Below are positions 1-8,149 of a stretch of 42,811 bases of DNA, in pieces. The notes under the pieces were generated by a model. The model was not told the origin of the DNA. It saw nothing but the letters and a program-made list of their open reading frames with translations, and ran no database searches. Location: IMG/VR virus record IMGVR_UViG_3300050821_005908, positions 1-42,811 of that record, one strand, 5' to 3'. This stretch comes from a virus. Each line of letters opens with the position of its first letter. Position 1 is the first letter of the stretch. The translations under genes and the position numbers were made by a program.

Positions 1-251
1 TCGACCCTGACCATATTAAGCGGGTGGCCAAGGGGGGCGGGACTACGGCTGCATCCGGTATCAGCCGACCGCAGATTACCTGGCTGCAATCGGTCGAGGC
101 TGGCATCAATGCGTCGCCACAAATCACTGCCAATCTGCCGGTCAATTCGGCATCGCCTGGGCAGCCCGGCACAATTGCGTTCAGCTCGGGCTTTCTTTAT
201 ATTTGCGTCGGGTTGAATGAGTGGCGCCGCGTTGCACTGAGCGTGTTCTGA
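1..251 (+). CDS. Small fibre/tail-tip-like protein, C-terminal part (continues from the right end)
   Basis: The frame is open to the left edge (codons from base 3 read D-P-D-H-I-K-R), so the GTG at 24 is not a convincing start. Overlapping the shared TCGA at both window ends joins this piece in frame to the ATG at 42750, giving a 102-aa protein. The C-terminus has the pattern SPGQPGTIAF...LYICVGLNEWRRVAL, a glycine/aromatic ending often seen at the tips of phage fibre or head-fibre proteins (family knowledge). It lies directly after the gp10-like gene, where P22 encodes its tail needle gp26, but there is no long coiled coil, so needle identity is not supported. Its TGA overlaps the next ATG (TGATG at 249-253). 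Confidence 0.7.
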   Translation, partial: DPDHIKRVAKGGGTTAASGISRPQITWLQSVEAGINASPQITANLPVNSASPGQPGTIAFSSGFLYICVGLNEWRRVALSVF

Positions 252-622
252 TGGCAATCGAGATCAGACGATTGCACCCGAGCGAGTTCGATCTGCTGAA
301 GGGCGTGGACGATGGCTTTATGCCCGACCCGGCCAGGTCTATTGCGCTCGTGGCTCAGAACACTACCAGAATACTTGGACGGCTATTCTTGATGGCGCCA
401 TCGCACGTTGAGGGCATTTGGCTCGATCCCGATTGGCGTGGCAGTAATCTATTCCGCGACATGATGAACGCGATGGAGCTTGAGGCACGGTCGGAGGGCA
501 TCAGCAAATTGTTCGCCTACTCCACTCGTCCTGAGATTTGTCACTACCTTGAGCGTCGCTGCGATTACGCCAAATTGCCATGGACTGTTCTGGCGAAGGA
601 GCTACCGTGCCGCCACTCTTAA
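251..622 (+). CDS. GNAT-like N-acetyltransferase fold protein
   Basis: 123 aa starting at the ATG that overlaps the previous stop. The central part, with GIWLDPDWRGSNLFRDMM and then an amphipathic helix ending ARSEGISKLFAYS, resembles motif A and the following strand of GNAT acetyltransferases, where the RG-x-G/N loop contacts acetyl-CoA. The protein is short for a complete GNAT (usually about 140-170 aa) and ends near the C-terminal strands. GNAT-like genes occur near head/tail genes in several P22-like phages, and here it sits in the place occupied by gp14 in P22. Substrate is unknown, and a structural or assembly role is possible. Confidence 0.5.
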   Translation: MAIEIRRLHPSEFDLLKGVDDGFMPDPARSIALVAQNTTRILGRLFLMAPSHVEGIWLDPDWRGSNLFRDMMNAMELEARSEGISKLFAYSTRPEICHYLERRCDYAKLPWTVLAKELPCRHS

Positions 623-1485
623 TCGGAGGCGCTATTTCGGCTGGCACCTCGCTCATTGGCGGGCTGCTAGGGCAATCGGCTGCGTCTAAGGCTGCTGCTG
701 CCCAAGCTGCTGCCAACGCCAAAGCCGGTCAGGTGGTCGGGGCAGCGGGTCAGCAGGCGGTCAATGCGCAAACAGGCCAGATCGCCCAAGAGCGCACGAC
801 CGAGCAACCATACACCAACCTTGGCGCCGGCACCGCTACCACGCTTTCGAACGACCTGGCACCCGGTGGCGCACTCACTCAAGGGTACAGCAGCTTCAGC
901 GCACCCACGGGCGTCAACGAGTCGAACGATCCCGGGTATGCATTTAGGTTGCAACAAGGCCAGAACGCGCTACAGAACTCGGCTGCAGCAAGGGGCGGCC
1001 TGCTCTCAACCGGGACCGCCAAAGCGCTAACCGACTATGGCCAGGGGGCAGCCTCAGCCGAATACGGTAACGTCTACAATCGCGCCCTGCAAACGTACGG
1101 TACCAATTTCAATACCTTCAACACCGGCCAGAACAATCTATACAGTCGGTTGTATGGTGCGACCGCGCTGGGGGCCAATGCTGCCACCTCGCTCAATAAC
1201 GTGACGCAATCGGGCACAGCTAACCTGACGGGCGACATCATGTCCACTGGGCAACAACAGGCGGGCCTGATCGCCGGCACCGGCACCGCTCAAGCTGGCG
1301 GCATCGTCGGCGGGTCCAACGCACTGACGGCTGGCATTGGGGGCGTGGGCAATGCGATTGGCCAAGGTCTGACGCTGCAATCCATCCTGGGCGCCCGCAA
1401 CGCCAGCAACACAAGCGCCCCGACCGTTGCGCCCACCGACCCGTACAATACCAGCAATGGCGGCTGGTCGGGAGTGAATAGCTAA
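607..1485 (+). CDS. Ejection/internal virion protein candidate (gp7-like position), 292 aa
   Basis: The start is GTG 607, because AAGGAG at 596-601 sits 5 nt upstream; a longer frame from 580 would overlap the GNAT-like gene more. The N-terminus is a glycine-rich hydrophobic segment (LLIGGAISAGTSLIGGLLG) followed by an alanine/glutamine-rich helix and then Gly/Asn/Thr-rich sequence. This composition is typical of DNA-ejection (pilot) proteins of short-tailed phages, which leave the capsid and form a conduit across the envelope. Position also matches P22 gp7, the first of three ejection genes. Sequence similarity to gp7 itself is not visible to me, so the role rests on context and composition. 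Confidence 0.6.
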   Translation: MPPLLIGGAISAGTSLIGGLLGQSAASKAAAAQAAANAKAGQVVGAAGQQAVNAQTGQIAQERTTEQPYTNLGAGTATTLSNDLAPGGALTQGYSSFSAPTGVNESNDPGYAFRLQQGQNALQNSAAARGGLLSTGTAKALTDYGQGAASAEYGNVYNRALQTYGTNFNTFNTGQNNLYSRLYGATALGANAATSLNNVTQSGTANLTGDIMSTGQQQAGLIAGTGTAQAGGIVGGSNALTAGIGGVGNAIGQGLTLQSILGARNASNTSAPTVAPTDPYNTSNGGWSGVNS

Positions 1486-3248
1486 TGGCCACACCTCCAG
1501 TCGCGCTAGACATCCGCTCGCCCGCTCAGCAACCTGGCCCGCTGGACCTGTATAAAGAAGGTCTGTCAGTCCAATCGATGATCAATCAGCAGGCGCTCCA
1601 GAAACAGGCCCAGCAAGCCAACGTCACCGCCCAACAATCGAACGACCTGGCGCTCAAACAGCAGCAGCAGGATTCGGACGATCGCGACAAGTTCAACAAG
1701 GTATTCCACGACGCCAATGGCGATTGGGACCAGGCCATCAAAAACGCCCCCGGTGCTGGCGTCAGTGGCCAGGGCGTAATCAAGCTGCAATTAGCCCGGA
1801 CTGACCAGGTGGCGAAAATGGCCACCATGAACAAGGAGCTATTGACCAACGAATCGACCAAGGCTGACCAGTTGGCCAAGGACGCTCAGGTCGTGCTGGC
1901 GGCTGACCCGGACGAGAAACAGAACATCTATGCCAAGCTGCGCAATGGTCACCTGGCTACGGGTGCCTATAGCGCCACCGACCTACCAGTCAATGTCCCG
2001 GCAGACGATGAGTTGAAGGCCACTGTCGCTCATTCTAAAGCGGCCCAGGACATGATTAAGGAAGCGACGGCGCTGCAAGAGCAGAAGGCCAAGTTACCAG
2101 GTGAGCAGGCCGAGTCGACTGCCAAAGGGTATTCGACCGCGGCGCAAACAATGGGCGGCGCGAACGAGCAATTGGGCTGGACTGCGCGACGCAACCTGGC
2201 GGTCAAGAACAATGCCGACATGGCCCAACTGATACCCGAACAGTACTCGCCCGCGGCTGCCGAACAGGTGCGACAACTTGGTATCGCGCCCAAGGACTTA
2301 GCCAATCAGGCACCGGACAAACTAGAGCTGGCATCGTTTCTCAAGAGCCCACCACCGGGCTACAAGGCTACTCCGGTTGAGTTTCTGCGCTACCAAAAGT
2401 CCGTCACGCCGATACTCAATTTCAATCTGTCCAATGCTACTGGCGCCGGCACTGGACCAGGCGGTGGAGCACCCGCCCCGGCTGATGTAGCCAGGCGATT
2501 CGGCATGACGCCCGAAGCATTCGACCAGACGGCCGAAAAATACGCTTCCACTGGAGCAATGCCATCGGTTGGTCGCGGCCCATCCGGTATCGCATTGCAA
2601 CGTGCCATCATGAATCGGGCTGGCGAGCTACACGCTGGCGAATCACTTGCGGCCAATAGCGCCGAGTTCAAAGCCAATCAGTCATCGTTGGGCAATATCC
2701 AAAAGACGTTCGATAACGTTACCGCGTTCGAGAATACCGCTGGCAAAAACTTGGACGTGTTTCTGAATCAGGCCAAGAAAGCAATCGACACCGGCCTGCC
2801 CATCGCCAATCTTCCCGCTCGCTTTGTTGCTGGTAAACTAGGTAGCACCGATCAGGCCGCATTCGAGACAGCTCGCACAACCGCTATAACCGAAATTGCC
2901 AAGGTGCTATCGTCGGCCAACGCCGGCTCAGGTGTCTTGAGCGATGGCGCCCGCCACGAAGTCGAGGGTCTGATTAAGGGTGACGCCACGCTGGGCCAGA
3001 TTATGTCCGCCGCCAACATTCTCAAACAGGACATGGCCAATCGACATGAATCTTACGCTGGTCAGATTAGCGATATTCAAAAACGCATGGGAGCTAAAGC
3101 GCCGCAAACTCAATCGTCAACAGAAACGAATGCTGTACCGCCCAATGTGACTAAGGTGCTATCCGGTGTCGGTACCGGGCGCCACAAGCTCAGCGACGGC
3201 TCAGTCTGGGATAAGAAAGCTGACGGGTCGATAGTGAAAGCGTCGTAA
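1485..3248 (+). CDS. Large ejection/internal virion protein candidate, 587 aa
   Basis: ATG 1485 overlaps the preceding stop by one base (TAATG). The first 100 residues are glutamine-rich and helical (QALQKQAQQANVTAQQS), followed by long Ala/Lys/Gln-rich helices, a Gly/Pro-rich hinge near residues 310-335 (GAGTGPGGGAPAPAD), and another long helical part ending around residue 540. No enzymatic motif is seen. Size, helical content and location in a three-gene set before the fibres suggest an internal virion protein comparable in role to P22 gp20 or gp16. This is inferred from context. Confidence 0.55.
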   Translation: MATPPVALDIRSPAQQPGPLDLYKEGLSVQSMINQQALQKQAQQANVTAQQSNDLALKQQQQDSDDRDKFNKVFHDANGDWDQAIKNAPGAGVSGQGVIKLQLARTDQVAKMATMNKELLTNESTKADQLAKDAQVVLAADPDEKQNIYAKLRNGHLATGAYSATDLPVNVPADDELKATVAHSKAAQDMIKEATALQEQKAKLPGEQAESTAKGYSTAAQTMGGANEQLGWTARRNLAVKNNADMAQLIPEQYSPAAAEQVRQLGIAPKDLANQAPDKLELASFLKSPPPGYKATPVEFLRYQKSVTPILNFNLSNATGAGTGPGGGAPAPADVARRFGMTPEAFDQTAEKYASTGAMPSVGRGPSGIALQRAIMNRAGELHAGESLAANSAEFKANQSSLGNIQKTFDNVTAFENTAGKNLDVFLNQAKKAIDTGLPIANLPARFVAGKLGSTDQAAFETARTTAITEIAKVLSSANAGSGVLSDGARHEVEGLIKGDATLGQIMSAANILKQDMANRHESYAGQISDIQKRMGAKAPQTQSSTETNAVPPNVTKVLSGVGTGRHKLSDGSVWDKKADGSIVKAS

Positions 3249-4627
3249 TGGCTGACGATCTAAGCGTGGTATCGAGTCAACCGTTGCCCGATCTAGCGGT
3301 AGTGGACTCGCAACCGCTGCCGAGCGCAAATACCGGTTTCTGGTCCCACGTTGGCCAGTCTATCAGGTCGATGGCCCCCGACGAGATACCCTCGTTTACT
3401 GACGTTCTAAAGGCCGCTGGCGAATCAACTATGGGTCCTGCTGCCAAGGCCCTAGAAGCTCTACACGGTGCCGCCACCGAGTACGCCGCGGCTCGTCAAC
3501 GAGGCCATGGCGTACCCTACAGTGCAGCAGCAGGCGCGTCTACCGCAGTCGGTGTCTCACCCGAGCGAATGGAGCAGGCGGCCAGCCAGGGCGATACGGC
3601 GGGAGTGTTGGGCGAGGCAGCGGTGCCGACTGCGATAGCGGTTGCACCATTTGGAGTCGAGGGTGCAGGTAGGATAGCCGCTCCGGTAGTTCGGCCAGCC
3701 TTGGAAGCAACCGGACGTGCACTAGCTCCGGCCAAGCCGCAATTGCTTGAGGCAGCTCAGGCAATAATGCATCCGACCGAGATTCCTGGCCGAATCCTGA
3801 AAGCTGCCGTCGATACCATTCCCGACACGCCCGAAGTAATTGCCGCAAAGCAACGAGCAATCGAAGAACAGCAAGGTGCCGACACTCTCAAAGCAATCAA
3901 GATGCAGGATATCGAAGCTAGGCGTGTAGCCAGGCAAACTTCACAACAGCAACGACAGCAGCAATCCCAATCGCCCACATCGACAAGTACGCAATCGCCA
4001 TCACCAATAGTGCAATCATCTTCACCATCTGTCGCCTCCGAAGGTAGACCTGCTACTTGGACTAACGAATCTGTGTTGGCCCGCGCCAGCCAGGGCGACA
4101 TGACCGCCATCCAGCAAGCCCGCCTGCGTTCGCTGCCGCTGCCCGAAAACGCTGGCCTGGTCGGGAACAAGGGTGCCACGATCGAACCTACTGTCGGCAC
4201 CCGCAAAGGTGACATTGTCCATTTTGATAGCGAGGGCAACCCGATCGGGCCAACGCCACCGAAACTTGCGGGCGGCCCAGCCGATTTCAAGAAATTGACT
4301 TTGACCAACCCCGAAGACCAGAGCGATATCGGTATGGGCACCGACCACATTATTCGTGATCCTAACGGCAACCGCATTGGCTCGATCAATATCGAACCGC
4401 CAAAAGATGGTGGAGTTGCGCATGTTCATTGGCTCTCCGGTGACGATCAAGGTACCTTGGGTTCCTATGGCCGTCCTTCGGTCGAAAACGCTATCAAAGA
4501 GCAATATCCTGACACCAAAAAAGTTACTTACGCTCGACGCCGACTTGCCAAGGGTGCCGATGCCGCCACCACGACGCCACGCGAAATGTCTTTCAGGACC
4601 GGCACCAGTTCAGGCAGCCAAGAATGA
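3248..4627 (+). CDS. Ejection/internal virion protein candidate, 459 aa
   Basis: Overlaps the previous gene by one base. The N-terminus carries a repeated VxSQPLP motif (residues 8-14 and 19-25), then an Ala/Gly-rich helical region with possible membrane-active segments near residues 85-150. A polyglutamine/serine linker (QTSQQQRQQQSQSP, then a Ser/Thr/Pro run) spans about residues 230-270. The C-terminal 150 residues form a distinct globular part with many Asp/Gly. Third and last member of the putative ejection set. A hydrolase role for the C-terminal domain is possible but no motif supports it. The 3' end overlaps a small minus-strand ORF by 18 bases. Confidence 0.5.
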   Translation: MADDLSVVSSQPLPDLAVVDSQPLPSANTGFWSHVGQSIRSMAPDEIPSFTDVLKAAGESTMGPAAKALEALHGAATEYAAARQRGHGVPYSAAAGASTAVGVSPERMEQAASQGDTAGVLGEAAVPTAIAVAPFGVEGAGRIAAPVVRPALEATGRALAPAKPQLLEAAQAIMHPTEIPGRILKAAVDTIPDTPEVIAAKQRAIEEQQGADTLKAIKMQDIEARRVARQTSQQQRQQQSQSPTSTSTQSPSPIVQSSSPSVASEGRPATWTNESVLARASQGDMTAIQQARLRSLPLPENAGLVGNKGATIEPTVGTRKGDIVHFDSEGNPIGPTPPKLAGGPADFKKLTLTNPEDQSDIGMGTDHIIRDPNGNRIGSINIEPPKDGGVAHVHWLSGDDQGTLGSYGRPSVENAIKEQYPDTKKVTYARRRLAKGADAATTTPREMSFRTGTSSGSQE

Positions 4628-4768
4628 TGTCCGAAAGTCAGCACACCACTGAGAAAATTGGTCGGGGCGGTGCTCCATCTGCCACTGGTAATTGGTCACA
4701 AACGACTGCCACAGCTTGGCCCGCCGTTCACATCGTTCGATTGTGTCCATGCTGGTCCCTTTAATCAT
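4610..4768 (-). CDS. Small hypothetical protein, 52 aa
   Basis: The minus-strand ATG at 4768 follows GGAAAGGACGCTAAC, a good ribosome binding site like others in this genome. The product is charged with several Trp and Cys residues (RAKLWQSFVTNYQWQ). An alternative start at 4750 (after AAGGGACCAGC) would give 46 aa. It follows the 50-aa ORF at 4770-4922 with TAACATG spacing. Function is not recognised. It lies convergent to the gene ending at 4627. Confidence 0.4.
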   Translation of the reverse strand: MIKGTSMDTIERCERRAKLWQSFVTNYQWQMEHRPDQFSQWCADFRTSFLAA

Positions 4769-4769
4769 G

Positions 4770-4922
4770 TTAGCGTCCTTTCCAATCTGCCGGGTCGATC
4801 TGGCGAATCGTTCGCTTGGGCGTCCGCAAAATGAACCATGCAAATCCAATCATGCTAGTCGATGACACTGCCAGAATGATTGACGGTGCGAAGTGCATTA
4901 GGTCGTACAGTCTGTTTGCCAT
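4770..4922 (-). CDS. Small single-pass membrane protein, 50 aa
   Basis: Reads M-A-N-R-L-Y-D-L-M-H-F, then one hydrophobic segment (SIILAVSSTSMIGFAWFIL, residues 14-32), then a basic tail KRTIRQIDPADWKGR. No convincing ribosome binding site precedes the ATG, which lowers confidence. It forms a two-gene minus-strand unit with the ORF at 4610-4768, divergent from the fibre gene at 4932. Together they account for the otherwise empty 4628-4931 interval. Confidence 0.35.
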   Translation of the reverse strand: MANRLYDLMHFAPSIILAVSSTSMIGFAWFILRTPKRTIRQIDPADWKGR

Positions 4923-4931
4923 AGGACAATT

Positions 4932-6143
4932 ATGCGATTAGCACGATTACTCGGCTATAGTACCTTGGTCCTGTTCAGCTTGGTACTCGCGACCAGGGCC
5001 AATGGCCAGGTGCAGCCCTCGCCCTATATACCGGGCCAGTATTTCGACGTAAATGGACGCCCATTGGCTGGTGGCTGCATCTGCACCTATGTCAGCGGAA
5101 CCACCACGCCGCTAGCCACGTTCAGCGACGCGGCTGGGTCGGTGCCGAATACTAACCCGGTCCAGCTGGATTCAGCGGGGCGGGCACGGCTATTTCTGCA
5201 AGGCCAAGCCTACACGCTTAAGCTATATGCCCACGGTACGACCAACAATTGCGCCACCTCGCTTGGCCCAATCCAATGGTCGATCGATGGAATTAACCCG
5301 AGCGCGAACTCAATCTTGGGCGGAAATAACGTCTGGTCGGGCACCAATACCTTCAACGGTGCCACCACGTTCAATGGCTCGGTTACAATGAACAGCGGGT
5401 TTACCTCGAACGGCCCATCCAACATGACCGCGGGCGGGTCCATGGCCGGCACGTTCAGCGGGTCACCCTCGTTTAGCGGCTTCCCGTCGTTCACCGGTGG
5501 ATTCGCGTCGACCACTGGGACGTTCTCGGGCCAGATTACGTCGACTGTCGCCAGCGGGACTGCGCCATTTGTCATCGCGTCGACCACGGTTGTGGCTAAC
5601 CTGAATGCCAGCTCGGTTAATGGCTGCACGTTTGCGATCCCATGTCCGCTGGGTAGCACGACGCCCAACACGGTCGCTGCGACTACCCTGACTGCCAATA
5701 GCTTTACGCTGAATGGTGCTGGACCATTTACCGCCGTAGTCGGATTGGATACCAAACTTGTAACCGGGGTGGCGCTCACCGGTCCAATTGGTTCAACGGT
5801 CTGCAAGGATACAAATGGCGGCGTAACAACCGTTGGATGTGCTGGCGGCTTCACGCAAATTCAGGCAGCAGTCATTGCTTCGCCCTGTACACCGCCCTCT
5901 AGCTCAAGCTATGACGCCTGCAATTCGACCGTTACATGGCCGGTGGCGTTTGCCGACACCAGTTATATCGTGTCCTGTACCGCACTAGGCACTGGTTACA
6001 ATGGCGGCGCACCTGGCAGCAATAATTCCAATTTTATCTATGCTCGCAGCAAGGCTACCGGGTCGGCCAGCATAACCGTCCAGAATGGTCGCGGTGCTGC
6101 CGATACCCCGACCGAGATTGACTGTATTGGAGTCCATCCGTGA
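4932..6143 (+). CDS. Signal-peptide-bearing tail fibre-like protein, 403 aa
   Basis: AGGA at 4923-4926 precedes ATG 4932. Residues 1-26 form a Sec-type signal peptide: basic start (MRLARLL), hydrophobic core, small residues before the probable cut (RANGQ). Residues about 34-95 match the widespread phage fibre head domain with the motif YFDVNGRPLAGG and, later, a TTPLATFSDA segment and an NPVQLDSAGRARLFL segment. The rest is Gly/Ser/Thr/Asn-rich beta-repeat sequence typical of fibre shafts, including GTAPFVIASTTVVANLNASS, which recurs almost identically in the next gene. At least eleven cysteines are present, unusual for a cytoplasmically assembled fibre and suggestive of an oxidising compartment. 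Probably an adhesin; whether it is on the virion is unproven. Confidence 0.75.
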   Translation: MRLARLLGYSTLVLFSLVLATRANGQVQPSPYIPGQYFDVNGRPLAGGCICTYVSGTTTPLATFSDAAGSVPNTNPVQLDSAGRARLFLQGQAYTLKLYAHGTTNNCATSLGPIQWSIDGINPSANSILGGNNVWSGTNTFNGATTFNGSVTMNSGFTSNGPSNMTAGGSMAGTFSGSPSFSGFPSFTGGFASTTGTFSGQITSTVASGTAPFVIASTTVVANLNASSVNGCTFAIPCPLGSTTPNTVAATTLTANSFTLNGAGPFTAVVGLDTKLVTGVALTGPIGSTVCKDTNGGVTTVGCAGGFTQIQAAVIASPCTPPSSSSYDACNSTVTWPVAFADTSYIVSCTALGTGYNGGAPGSNNSNFIYARSKATGSASITVQNGRGAADTPTEIDCIGVHP

Positions 6144-8140
6144 TCAAACGATTGGCATTACTGCTATTGCTATCGGCCTCACCTGCTTGGGCACAGTTGC
6201 CCATTCCATCGACCAGTTTCCAATCGGGTGGCAACATCACCAGCGCAAACGCTGCCTGCAACCAGGGCAATTGCGTCCTGATCACGCTACCGGGCAATGC
6301 GACCGTGCTGACCGTAGGTGTAACGGGCACGTTTAGCGCGACGCTGCAACCAGAAGAATCGCAAGATGGCGCCCGCACCTGGACTAGCGCTGGCAGCGCA
6401 ATTACGACCGCGTCAACCGTTTCGTTTACGGTAACTGGCTTTACTAACTTTCGCATTCGGGCATCGGCCTATGTCAGTGGCAATGCCGGTGTCAATATCA
6501 ATGTGTCTGGCGCGACTACCACTGGCGGCGTCACGGCGCTTAACGGGCTGTCTGGCGCGGTCACATTGGCAGCCGGGTCCAATATCACGCTAACGCCAGC
6601 GGGCAACACGATTACGATTGCATCGGCTGGTGGCGGCGCTCCATCTGGGCCAGCGGGTGGCGATCTGACTGGGACCTACCCTAACCCGACTATTGCAGGC
6701 ATAACAGCATCGACTGGGACGATCAATCTGGCAGGTTCGCCCGATATAATTATGCCCAAGTCGGCTGGCTTCGTTCCTCCTGACATTGGCGGCTTCGGGC
6801 TCGACACAACGGCCCATGCCTTCGTCGGTTCACGTGGCGGCGTTGGTGGCAGCGGCATCGTATTCGCCAATTTCGCCGCCGCATTCAGCTTCACCCAGAA
6901 CGATTGCATATCCTACGCGGCGAACGTTGGTAATGGCCAGCTTCAAGACACTGGCGCACCGTGCGGCACCGGGACCGTCACCAGTATCGCCACCACCGCA
7001 CCTATCACCGGTGGCACCATCACCACGACCGGGACTATCGCCTGCGCAACCTGCGTCACCAGTGCGGCGTCGCTGGCCAATGGTGGTGTCGTTCTCGGCA
7101 CCGCTGGCACCCAGGCGACTGCGACCAGTACTCAGCTAACCTTTGTCGCGCCAACGCTCACGGTAGGTCTAGCAGGCACCAGCAGCGGCATTTTTGCGTT
7201 GACCGGGTCAACGAGCGGGCAAGCGACCTTTACCGCGCCCGCGGTGGCGGGTACGACTACCAACGCTGTCGTATCGAGTAACAATATCAGTGCGCCCGCG
7301 TTTGTCTCGACCGTGACCACCGGGACCGCACCATTCGTTGTGGCCAGCACCACCAACGTGGCCAACCTGAACGCATCTAGCTTAGGCGGTGCAACGTTCG
7401 CTGCTCCTGGCGCAATTGGCGGGACGACACCATCCAGTGGGGCATTCAGTTCGCTCAGTTGCGGCGTGCTCAATACGACCTCCTGCATCATCACCGGGTT
7501 TGGCAGCACGAGCGGCACTGCGCTTATCACCTGGCCCGCTGTCGCCGGTACGATCAATAACGCTGTCACCTTCAGCAATGCTATCGTATCATCGTCGGGC
7601 ATCACCGGCACATCGATCACGTCGACGGGCATCGTCAATGCTGCTGCCGCTAGCGCTCTCTGCATTAACGCACGATCGTGCATACGGTCTACTGCCGATG
7701 GCATCATCAGTTTGGATAACAATGCCAATGGTGCTGGCGGCCTCACCCAGGCGGTCTTCGGCTTGATTGGTAACGCGACCAATCCCGAACTATTGATTAG
7801 CGGTCTGAACATGGACGTTCGCCGCGGCGATGGCACCACGGGCGGCGGCACCCTGTCCATCAATGGCGGCACCCCGGTCAAGGGCATATTGAGCGCCACC
7901 GGGACGCTGGCATTCGCCAACCAGGCCGCGATTGGCTGCAACGATCTGACCATCACGGTGACCGGGGCTGCTTTAGGCGACACGGTTAGCATTGGCGTAC
8001 CCAACGGGTCGATTATCAACGGGACCGCCATGTTTAGCGGCTGGGTCAGCGCGACCAATACTGTTACCGTGCGCTATTGCAACTTAGTCTCGGGGCAACC
8101 GGCGTCGGGCACCTTCCGCGCTACGGTGACTCAATTTTGA
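6140..8140 (+). CDS. Signal-peptide-bearing tail fibre-like protein, 666 aa
   Basis: GTG 6140 overlaps the previous TGA. Residues 1-19 are a clear signal peptide (MIKRLALLLLLSASPAWAQ, cut after AWA). The body is a chain of fibre-type elements: GGVTALNGLSGAVTLAAGSN, GPAGGDLTGTYPNPTIAG (about residues 170-190), GTVTSIATTAPITGG, IGGTTPSSGAFSSL, and the GTAPFVVASTTNVANLNASS unit shared with the upstream gene. These motifs are characteristic of phage tail-fibre shafts and collar repeats. The C-terminal domain (LTITVTGAALGDTVSIGVP...GTFRATVTQF) is a compact beta domain common at fibre ends. A receptor-binding fibre is likely, with an unexpected export signal. Confidence 0.75.
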   Translation: MIKRLALLLLLSASPAWAQLPIPSTSFQSGGNITSANAACNQGNCVLITLPGNATVLTVGVTGTFSATLQPEESQDGARTWTSAGSAITTASTVSFTVTGFTNFRIRASAYVSGNAGVNINVSGATTTGGVTALNGLSGAVTLAAGSNITLTPAGNTITIASAGGGAPSGPAGGDLTGTYPNPTIAGITASTGTINLAGSPDIIMPKSAGFVPPDIGGFGLDTTAHAFVGSRGGVGGSGIVFANFAAAFSFTQNDCISYAANVGNGQLQDTGAPCGTGTVTSIATTAPITGGTITTTGTIACATCVTSAASLANGGVVLGTAGTQATATSTQLTFVAPTLTVGLAGTSSGIFALTGSTSGQATFTAPAVAGTTTNAVVSSNNISAPAFVSTVTTGTAPFVVASTTNVANLNASSLGGATFAAPGAIGGTTPSSGAFSSLSCGVLNTTSCIITGFGSTSGTALITWPAVAGTINNAVTFSNAIVSSSGITGTSITSTGIVNAAAASALCINARSCIRSTADGIISLDNNANGAGGLTQAVFGLIGNATNPELLISGLNMDVRRGDGTTGGGTLSINGGTPVKGILSATGTLAFANQAAIGCNDLTITVTGAALGDTVSIGVPNGSIINGTAMFSGWVSATNTVTVRYCNLVSGQPASGTFRATVTQF

Positions 8141-8149
8141 TCTGTGCAC

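Noticed and set aside
3757-4389. 210-aa minus-strand open frame
   Set aside because: Antisense to the 459-aa ejection-type gene, low-complexity Cys/Ser-rich sequence, no ribosome binding site.
5210-5854. 214-aa minus-strand open frame
   Set aside because: Antisense shadow of the fibre gene at 4932; Val/Pro-rich and without a start signal.
7132-8058. 308-aa open frame on the minus strand
   Set aside because: It lies entirely antisense to the fibre gene at 6140-8140, whose signal peptide and fibre motifs are clear; the antisense frame is Pro/Val-rich, as expected from complementary GC-rich repeats.
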